From the NCBI GenBank assembly GCA_949316235.1, contig OX438758.1:4869731-4933730 (forward strand): a stretch of DNA of 64,000 bases, written 5' to 3'. Shown in pieces: positions 58,171 to 64,000 of the stretch. The position numbers were made by a program, and so were the translations under genes. The DNA is from Oegoconia quadripuncta (Eukaryota > Arthropoda > Insecta > Lepidoptera > Autostichidae). Below the pieces are notes generated by a model, which was not told the origin of the DNA, did not search any database, and saw nothing but the letters and a program-made list of their open reading frames with translations. Position 1 is the stretch's first letter; each line of letters starts with the position of its first letter.

Positions 58171-60900
58171 CTAATGCCATCTAATGGCGTTGTGGCCGTT
58201 GGTCAGCAGTTCTGACATCGAGTGGGTCAGGGGACTCCGGTGTGTGTGTAGCAGGTCTCTTGGGAGCGCCTTGACGTGGGTATCCGGAGGTCGTGCATGA
58301 TGAGGCGCGATTCCCAAGAGGTGTTGGAACCTCGAGTTGTCGGCGCGGTCGAACATAGCCCTGGCGAGTCGAGTGATGAAGGCGTCCAGTCCTTCCCAGT
58401 GTAGGTCTCGTTGGATTGTTGCGTTGCGCACGAAGCGGGGAGCCGCCGTGATGGTGCGCAAGGAGGCGTTTTCTTGTGCCCTAAGTCTTTCCCTGTTGTA
58501 CGGGGCTGTCAGAGCGTACCATGCGGGTGCCGCATAGGTTAGACGCGACCGCAGGTACGTTTTGTAGATCCCCAGCTTCGTGCGCAGGGGGAGTCTTGAG
58601 GAGAGGACTGGACGCAGGAGGGCGCGTGCTGCCTTCACGTTCTGGACGACGTTGCCGACGTGGTGTCTCATGGTGAGTCCCCTGTCGATGGTAACTCCCA
58701 GGTATTTCACCGTTGGCTGCCACTCGATGTCTTGGCCATGTAGTTTCAGCGGCGGCAGTCTGTGACATCTCCCCGTCATCAGCGCTTGGGTCTTCTCCAC
58801 GTTCACCGACAACCTCCACTTGGAGAGCCAGTCCGGGAGGGCGTCCAGGGTGGGTTGCAGCTTAGTGGCGGCGTGCCTGCAGTTTAGGGACGCCGCATAG
58901 TAAGCTGCGTCGTCTGCGAATAGTGCTAGGTGGACTGGCCCTACCACCGGGATGTCGTCGGTGTACAGGGCGTAACATGCTGGGGAGAGACACGATCCCT
59001 GGGGGACTCCCGCTCTGATTGGGTGGTCCGCTGAGGTGGCGTCTTCCACCGCCACGGAGAAGCTCCTGTTGGTTAAGAAGGACGCGAGGACGGCGACGAT
59101 GCGACGAGGTGTGCTGGTCTTCGACATCTTGTATAAAAGTCCCTCATGCCATACGCGGTCAAAAGCTTTTTCCATGTCCAGGAGTACTGCGACAGCGTAC
59201 TCCTTCTTGCGAGAGCTCGCTGCCATGAAGTGCAGTACCCTGGTCAGCTGGAGTGTCGTTGAGTGTTCCGGCCGGAATCCGAATTGTTCCGGTCTTGGGA
59301 CGATGTGCGGTTGCAGCTTGGAGAGAAGCATCTTCTCGAACACCTTAGAGAGCGTGCTGAGGAGGGTGATCGGGCGGTAGCTCTCCGGCCTTTTGGGGTC
59401 TTTCCCAGGCTTTGGGAGCATAATGACCCTTCCGGTCTTCCATTGTTGTGGGAAGTGCCCCGATCGTAATATCCCGTTGAACAGGCGCGTCACCGCCGCT
59501 ATGGAGCGGTACGGCAAGTGGCGTAGCGCCATGTTCGGAATCCTGTCCGCTCCCGGGGCCTTTCTGGGTTTCGTGCGTTGGAAGGCTCGTTGCACCTGGC
59601 CGGGGGTGAAAAAGATGGGGTCCTCTTCCGCCGCGATGGGTGCTGCGAAGTACTCCCTAAGGTGCTCGTCCACGCACTGGACGTGGCTCTCGTTGTCCGT
59701 TGGATTCGGCCGGAACTGGTCTTCTAAGCACGAGGCAAAGATTTCGGCCCGTTCTTCGGCCTTGTATCTGGGGAGGCCGTTTCGGTCAGTGAGGGGGCGG
59801 ACCGTCTCTCTCTTGGTGCCCAGCTGATGACATAGGCGGTGTATTGATGGGATGTCGTCGCCAATAGTGATTATGTGGTTTTCCCATGAATCTGCGGCGT
59901 GGTTCACCAGCTCATTCTTCACCCTCGTGCCCAGGGCGTTGAGCCGCGATTTTGTGATCGGGCATCGAGTTTGTTGCCAAAGTCTTCTAGTCCGGCGCTT
60001 TTCCGCTATTAGTTCCAGGATCCGAGCTGGGAGGGGGTTTCTCCTCTCCCTAGCTGGAACGGTGTGCTCGGCTGTTTTTAGCGCGGACTGTATAGTGGTG
60101 GTGAGCAGGGATGTGGCGTCTTCCACTTCCACTGGGGTGTTCACTTGGCCCGGGCGGTCGGCCCCCTCCATGGCCAACGAGAAGGCGTCCCATTGGATTC
60201 GATGGCTTCTGTTGGGAAGGCTGACTCTTGTAGGTAGCCGATCGAATACCAACAGGACTGGTCGGTGGTCCGAGGGGAGGTCAGGCAGAACCTCTTGTCG
60301 TGGTTGTTGACGGAGACCCTTGGAGACCACTATGTCAAGGATATCTCCGACCCCCGTAGTATCCAGATAGTGGGTGGGTTCGTCTGGGCCCATTACCTCG
60401 TAGTCATGGTCTGCGGCATCTTTCTGTAGTATTCGGCCTACCTTAGTGGTGGTGGAGGAGTTCCAGGCCGTGTGCTTTGCGTTGAGATCGCCGGCCAGGA
60501 TGGTAGGCGTCGGCGACGTAAGCAGCTCGCGCAACTCTGCCGGACTGAAGTCCTCCCCTGGTGGTCTGTATACCGCGAAGAGGCGCAGGTCGTTTCCGTC
60601 CACGTTGACTTCCACTCCCAGCGCCTGCATATGGTTGAACTCTTTGTGGTCTATTGGTTGGTGGACCACCGACCTCTTGACCAGGACCGCGAGGCCTCGG
60701 TAGGTGCGTCCGGCTGGGCTGATCTCGTCCTTTCTGTAGCACGTGTAGCCGGGAATTTTCAGCTTTGTGCCTGGTTTCAGATGTGTCTCGTTTATGAGTA
60801 GTATGTCGACACCCTGCTCCCGTGCGAAGTGTTGCAGGAGCTGGTGTTTCCCCTTCAGGGATTGGGCGTTCCAATGTACCACCCTTAGTGGCTTAGCCAT
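58171..60900 (-). CDS. Jockey LINE ORF2: endonuclease-reverse transcriptase
   Basis: 909 residues, the usual size for Jockey ORF2. The N-terminal APE-type endonuclease shows V-H-W-N-A-Q-S-L, L-L-I-N-E-T-H-L, A-G-D-L-N-A-K-H and L-P-S-D-H-R-P-V, the catalytic Asn/Glu/Asp/His set. RT blocks follow: Y-R-P-I-T-L-L-S, F-G-F-R-P-E-H-S-T, V-L-L-D-M-E-K-A-F-D-R-V-W-H, G-V-P-Q-G-S-C-L-S-P and A-L-F-A-D-D-A-A-Y-Y (catalytic F-A-D-D), then the thumb-like V-K-Y-L-G-V-T-I-D. No C-terminal RNase H, as expected for Jockey. The ATG at 60,900 overlaps the ORF1 stop. It nicks target DNA and primes reverse transcription of its own RNA in the nucleus. No lesions seen. Confidence 0.95.
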   Translation of the reverse strand: MAKPLRVVHWNAQSLKGKHQLLQHFAREQGVDILLINETHLKPGTKLKIPGYTCYRKDEISPAGRTYRGLAVLVKRSVVHQPIDHKEFNHMQALGVEVNVDGNDLRLFAVYRPPGEDFSPAELRELLTSPTPTILAGDLNAKHTAWNSSTTTKVGRILQKDAADHDYEVMGPDEPTHYLDTTGVGDILDIVVSKGLRQQPRQEVLPDLPSDHRPVLLVFDRLPTRVSLPNRSHRIQWDAFSLAMEGADRPGQVNTPVEVEDATSLLTTTIQSALKTAEHTVPARERRNPLPARILELIAEKRRTRRLWQQTRCPITKSRLNALGTRVKNELVNHAADSWENHIITIGDDIPSIHRLCHQLGTKRETVRPLTDRNGLPRYKAEERAEIFASCLEDQFRPNPTDNESHVQCVDEHLREYFAAPIAAEEDPIFFTPGQVQRAFQRTKPRKAPGADRIPNMALRHLPYRSIAAVTRLFNGILRSGHFPQQWKTGRVIMLPKPGKDPKRPESYRPITLLSTLSKVFEKMLLSKLQPHIVPRPEQFGFRPEHSTTLQLTRVLHFMAASSRKKEYAVAVLLDMEKAFDRVWHEGLLYKMSKTSTPRRIVAVLASFLTNRSFSVAVEDATSADHPIRAGVPQGSCLSPACYALYTDDIPVVGPVHLALFADDAAYYAASLNCRHAATKLQPTLDALPDWLSKWRLSVNVEKTQALMTGRCHRLPPLKLHGQDIEWQPTVKYLGVTIDRGLTMRHHVGNVVQNVKAARALLRPVLSSRLPLRTKLGIYKTYLRSRLTYAAPAWYALTAPYNRERLRAQENASLRTITAAPRFVRNATIQRDLHWEGLDAFITRLARAMFDRADNSRFQHLLGIAPHHARPPDTHVKALPRDLLHTHRSPLTHSMSELLTNGHNAIRWH

Positions 60901-63133
60901 TGAGCTGGTGGTTTTTTAGGGCTTCGCTGAGGGTGGTGCCAATTTGTCCCGGCTGTTGTGCCACCAGCAGGTTCCTTATGAGGTCTAGGATGGCAATGAC
61001 ATCATTTGTGGCCGCTGGTGCTGTGGGCACTATTGGGGGAATCTGGGGGGCAGCAGGCTGACAGGCTGGTGGTGGCGCCGCAGACTCGTCCCTGGCCGTC
61101 CCCGTTGCGGTTGTTGCCTCCTTCGATTTCTTTTTTTTCCTTCTCTTGGAGCTATTCTGGGGGAGGATGGACTGGTCCACTGTCCGGGCTCCTCTTGTGG
61201 TTGGGGCGTTTGCCGGTGCCATGAGCGTGGATGGTGCCGATTCGTCCACCGTGGGGTTTGTTACCGACGCTCTGGTGGTTGGTCCTGTGCGAGCCACTGT
61301 TCCCGCCTTCTTGTTTCTGGACTCCCTCAGAAACACGGGGCAGGTAACCTTGTTCGCGGGGTGAGGGCCTCCGCAGTTGGCGCAGGTAGCTGGCTGGTCT
61401 TTGGGTCGGGGACAGTCTCTTGCTGCGTGGTTTTCGCCACATCTCACGCAGACCAGGGGGCGGTGGCAGCACTGTGAGGAGTGGCGGAATTGTTGGCACC
61501 GGTGACACTGCGCCGGTCCCTTTTTTCCTCGCCACGCCTCTATTTTAATCCCCGGCATATACATCAGCTCCTGGATGTTAAAGATGGCAGGAATGGTGTC
61601 GACTGTTTTGGCCAATTCGGCGAAGTAGATGCAGCCAGGGCGTCCGCTTCTTGCCTGGATGTGCTTCACGTACTCTGCCGCGAAGCCCTGGTCGAGGAGC
61701 GCCTGTCGGATATCGTCGGGGTCGGTGTCCGCCGGGAGCCCACGGATGGCCACCTTGAGCTTCCTTTCTTCTGGTGGTGAGTACGAGAACCAGCTAATAT
61801 TTTCTGTACTCTCTAATTGCGTCATGTATGCCTGGATGCATCTGTACTCTTCTCCGTCAAGAGGTGTGAAGCGTACTCCTCCTCCGAATGGGCGTGCGTT
61901 TGGGGGGCGGCCAAGCAGTTCGGCCAGGAATTTAAAATGTTGCGTCCAGTTGGGCAGTCGCTCGACCACTATTGGTGGGTATTTCTTTTCAGCAAGCTTC
62001 TTGGGCGCTGCTGGGGTTGGTGTCGAAGAGGGGCTCTGTTGGGTAGCCGCTGCGTCTGCGTAGGTGGCAGGTTGGGTCAGTGAGGGCAGTGGTGGGTGCT
62101 CGTGGGTGCTCTGTTCCACGGGCTGCGCTCGGGCGCGCTGGTCGGCGGGCTGCGCTCGGGCGCGCTGGTCGGCGGGCTGCGCTCGGGCGCGCTGTTCGGT
62201 GGGCTGCGCTCGGGCGCGCTGGTCGGCGGGCTGCGCTCGGGCGCGCTGATCGGCGGGCTGCACTAGGGCGCGCTGGTCGACGGGCTGCGCTCGGGCGCGC
62301 TGATCGGTGGGCTGCGCTCGGGCGCGCGGGTCGGCGGGCTGCGCTCGGGCGCGCTGGTCGGCGGGCTGCGCTCGGGCGCGCTGGTCGGCGGGGTGTGCTT
62401 CGGAGCGCGGTGTTTGTATTGTCCTTAACAGGGCAGGTGAGGCCATTGCGTCCGGTGCGCCAATGGCCGGGGATGCCTCATTTTTTGAGGGTGTTGAGGG
62501 TGGGTCTTCTGTCGCAGTGAGGTCTCGGGGTGAGCGCTGTCCTGCGCTTTGAGACCTGCGCCGTGGTTTCTCAGTTTCCAGGCTGTGTAGGAGGTTGGTG
62601 CAGATCCTCTTTGCCTCCACATCTTCATCCTCTTCTTCGCGTCTCCTTCGCGATCGTTGGGGCTTGGGTAGCGGTGGAAGGGTGCGGGGGATGGATGCCG
62701 CTTGTTCCAGCCTAGCCTGGTCCTCAGCGTCCAGTTCCTCCAGGTCGCCCAGGTCGAGTTGCTGGATTCTCAGGTAGGCAGCCATCCATCTGAGCATGCC
62801 TTCGGACATCATCCCGGCCGTGGTGAGCCTGGCGGTGATGAGGAGGTCGTGCTCGTACTGCTCGCGGGGATGCCTGGGTACGTAATCATTAGGTACTCGG
62901 GTTACCTTAGATGGCAGTGTTGTGGCATCTGTCGCCGGCTGTGGTGCAGACATCGCGCGCAGGAATGCCGGCGTGTTGCGTGGTTCGGACGTTGTAGTTG
63001 TCCGCGTTTGTGCGGGGGATGGGGTGCGCTGGGGTGGCGATGGGATGGCGCTCGCCATGGTCGCATTTGGTGCGCGCGTCGACGGAGGTGACGGCGATCG
63101 CGGGGTGGTGGGTTCCCTAGTTGGGTTCGACAT
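60893..63133 (-). CDS. Jockey LINE ORF1: CCHC nucleic-acid-binding protein with 9-aa repeats
   Basis: 746 residues from ATG 63,133 (M-S-N-P-T-R-E-P); an in-frame ATG 39 nt upstream (63,172) lies in a hairpin and is a possible alternative. The N-terminus is Pro/Ser/Thr-rich, followed by about ten tandem 9-residue units (A-D-Q-R-A-R-A-Q-P), an RRM-like region (V-A-I-R-G-L-P-A-D-T) and three CCHC-type knuckles: C-H-R-C-Q-Q-F-R-H-S-S-Q-C, C-V-R-C-G-E-N-H-A-A-R-D-C and C-A-N-C-G-G-P-H-P-A-N-K-V-T-C. The C-terminus is rich in K-R-R-K-K-K-K-S-K and Ala/Pro. In Jockey elements ORF1 binds the RNA and forms the RNP. Fully open. Confidence 0.92.
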   Translation of the reverse strand: MSNPTREPTTPRSPSPPSTRAPNATMASAIPSPPQRTPSPAQTRTTTTSEPRNTPAFLRAMSAPQPATDATTLPSKVTRVPNDYVPRHPREQYEHDLLITARLTTAGMMSEGMLRWMAAYLRIQQLDLGDLEELDAEDQARLEQAASIPRTLPPLPKPQRSRRRREEEDEDVEAKRICTNLLHSLETEKPRRRSQSAGQRSPRDLTATEDPPSTPSKNEASPAIGAPDAMASPALLRTIQTPRSEAHPADQRARAQPADQRARAQPADPRARAQPTDQRARAQPVDQRALVQPADQRARAQPADQRARAQPTEQRARAQPADQRARAQPADQRARAQPVEQSTHEHPPLPSLTQPATYADAAATQQSPSSTPTPAAPKKLAEKKYPPIVVERLPNWTQHFKFLAELLGRPPNARPFGGGVRFTPLDGEEYRCIQAYMTQLESTENISWFSYSPPEERKLKVAIRGLPADTDPDDIRQALLDQGFAAEYVKHIQARSGRPGCIYFAELAKTVDTIPAIFNIQELMYMPGIKIEAWRGKKGPAQCHRCQQFRHSSQCCHRPLVCVRCGENHAARDCPRPKDQPATCANCGGPHPANKVTCPVFLRESRNKKAGTVARTGPTTRASVTNPTVDESAPSTLMAPANAPTTRGARTVDQSILPQNSSKRRKKKKSKEATTATGTARDESAAPPPACQPAAPQIPPIVPTAPAATNDVIAILDLIRNLLVAQQPGQIGTTLSEALKNHQLNG
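62120..62395 (-). repeat. 27-bp minisatellite inside ORF1
   Basis: About ten head-to-tail copies of a 27-bp unit (plus strand GGCTGCGCTCGGGCGCGCTG GTCGGCG), each coding for A-D-Q-R-A-R-A-Q-P with few changes (A to T or V; Q to P or E; R-A-R to A-L-V once). The period is a multiple of three, so copy-number change keeps ORF1 in frame. Reverse-strand open frames here are shadows of the repeat. Confidence 0.95.
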
Positions 63134-64000
63134 TGCTATTGCATCGAAAGCGGAGTTTCGATACAATAGCAATGCTTGTTATGTGGCTTTTTACGAGTGC
63201 CCTCCTACCACGACCTGTGGTAGGCATGAAAAGCACTCCAAAAGCTACTGTCTACTTGGGTGGACGGGCCAAGCAACAGTTTGGATGGGGCAGCCCGGAG
63301 GTGAGTGAGGGTAACCAGATTGACTAAAATAAAATAAAAATAAAGTTGTGGGTGGCCAGAAATTTCACAATGACGGTAGTTGTGTATTTGAGTGGTACTG
63401 AGGGTACGTCAGAATTTAGAAAAAAATTAAAAAATATTAATGTGGGTAGATTAAGATTATTTATTCGAGAGTGGGTGGACGGAGGAATGTAAATTATTTG
63501 CACGTAAATTTGGAGGGGTGGCCAGAAACAGTAAAATTATGGTAAAATTAAGGTGAGCAAACAACTGTTGAGACAAAACTAAAAGCTTGGCTATGGCTAC
63601 ATACAGTGTATGGATGTGGATGAAAACACAAAAATATCGAATGCAATGCAATATGAGACAAATACAACAGCTACTGGTAATTACAAGCTTGGCTATGCTA
63701 CTGTGCAGACTCTGATGTGGGTGGAATGGGAAAAGCAGAAAATTTAAAAATCAGTAAAATTAAAGTGAACGACTAGTGCTAGATGAGAGATGATAAAAAA
63801 AATTAAAAATATTAATGGGGGTACCAAAATGGGTGTTGGGTAGTTCGGATTTTTTAAAATAATGTTTAATTTGACAAGTGGGTGGAATGGCAAAGCAAGT
63901 GATTGAATGAATGGGCAACCAGGTATAGAACTATTGCGAAGCACAGGGAGACAAAACAAGACAGAACAAAAGCAAAACCAATAACTGGCTCACGGATCCG
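63134..64000 (-). promoter_or_regulatory. Jockey LINE 5' leader with repeated modules
   Basis: No coding signal. Bases 63,131-63,174 form an inverted repeat (19-base arms, one mismatch) spanning the two possible ORF1 start codons. Further out, similar words recur in the same orientation: AAAATTAAAAAATATTAATG (63,424 onwards) and AAAATTAAAAATATTAATGG (about 63,801); GTGGCCAGAAA (63,353 and 63,522); GTAAAATTAAGGTGA / GTAAAATTAAAGTGA (about 63,541 and 63,753); AAGCTTGGCTATG (63,582 and 63,687). This suggests a leader built from degenerate repeats, as seen in some LINE promoters. Its outer limit is not in the window. Confidence 0.45.

Larger units (their letters stand above)
58037..64000 (-). mobile_element. 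Jockey-clade LINE, both ORFs intact, leader reaching the window edge
   Basis: GC-rich non-LTR retrotransposon on the minus strand. The 3' end (58,037-58,170) carries a perfect 10-bp stem hairpin and ends ACTATTTCTTCTTCTTC rather than poly(A). ORF2 (58,171-60,900) and ORF1 (60,893-63,133) overlap by 8 nt. The leader from 63,134 to at least 64,000 is AT-richer and has repeated modules. The marked GC contrast with the surroundings and absence of damage indicate a recent arrival. Target duplications were not found because the 5' end is probably outside the window. Confidence 0.85.

Noticed and set aside
59019..60310. Several plus-strand frames of 70-150 codons across 58.3-60.8 kb
   Set aside because: GC-rich shadow frames of Jockey ORF2; no domain and no independent start signals.
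62120..62395. Regular repeats that might suggest a CRISPR array
   Set aside because: Units are contiguous with no unique spacers, lie inside a coding frame, and the genome is an animal one.
62064..62520. Long Arg/Ala-rich frames on the plus strand (R-A-A-L-G-R-A repeats)
   Set aside because: They are the antisense reading of the 27-bp minisatellite in Jockey ORF1; the 27-bp period keeps every frame open.

Overview
This 64 kb window reads as animal heterochromatin, almost certainly from a moth or butterfly (Lepidoptera). Nearly every coding region belongs to a transposable element; I found no convincing single-copy host gene, no rRNA and no functional tRNA. Lepidopteran origin is inferred from AT-rich background, LINE 3' tails of the type common in moth genomes (15.13-15.29 kb, 39.42-39.69 kb), mag-like and mdg3-like Gypsy elements, BEL/Pao copies, a Jockey LINE, mariner, Tc1, pogo, PIF/Harbinger, P and hAT elements. 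This density of nesting would suit a W chromosome or a pericentromeric block, but the sequence alone cannot show that.

Layout. 0-0.2 kb: Ty1/copia pol scrap. 1.4-2.7 kb: pogo relic. 3.5-8.0 kb: an ISL2EU/IS4EU-type DDE element with a long open transposase (6.2-8.0 kb), then a 103-bp TA-flanked MITE. 8.4-10.3 kb: pogo element with a C-terminal PHD-like finger and one nonsense codon. 11.2-15.4 kb: a P-element transposase relic (P1) split by a second, frameshifted IS4EU copy. 16.5 kb: BEL/Pao scrap. 17.0-20.7 kb: PIF/Harbinger with both genes (Myb-like + strand, DDE - strand). 20.7-22.6 kb: 5' half of an unnamed DNA-transposon-like gene with a Q-D-E-I-Q-S-A-H-W motif. 22.6-27.4 kb: two BEL/Pao copies (- strand) broken by LINE tails. 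28.0-28.4 kb: third IS4EU relic. 28.7-32.65 kb: second pogo-PHD element, with a 1,556-bp Tc1 element (31,061-32,616) in its first coding exon. 33.25-38.74 kb: a LINE split by a young mag-like Gypsy element (33,964-38,262) whose two 196-bp LTRs look identical.

38,924-56,599 is the most striking part: a second P element (P2) recognised by 31/32-bp terminal inverted repeats and an 8-bp target duplication 17.7 kb apart. Intron 1 of its THAP-transposase gene holds a 4.2-kb element with 24-bp inverted repeats and a DUF7869-like D-D-E ORF. Its second THAP exon holds a complete hAT element (45,079-53,792; 8-bp duplication), and the last hAT codons hold an mdg3/micropia-lineage Gypsy element (48,702-53,637; 200-bp LTRs with 3 differences). 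The order of events is therefore legible: P, then hAT, then Gypsy.

56.85-58.04 kb: mariner with an intact transposase but no 5' inverted repeat, cut off by the 3' end of a GC-rich Jockey LINE (- strand) whose two ORFs are open (58.2-63.1 kb) and whose repeated 5' leader runs to the window edge. These genes do not form a host pathway: each element carries its own integrase, transposase or reverse transcriptase. The youngest-looking copies are the mag-like Gypsy, the Jockey LINE, the mariner ORF and the mdg3-like Gypsy.
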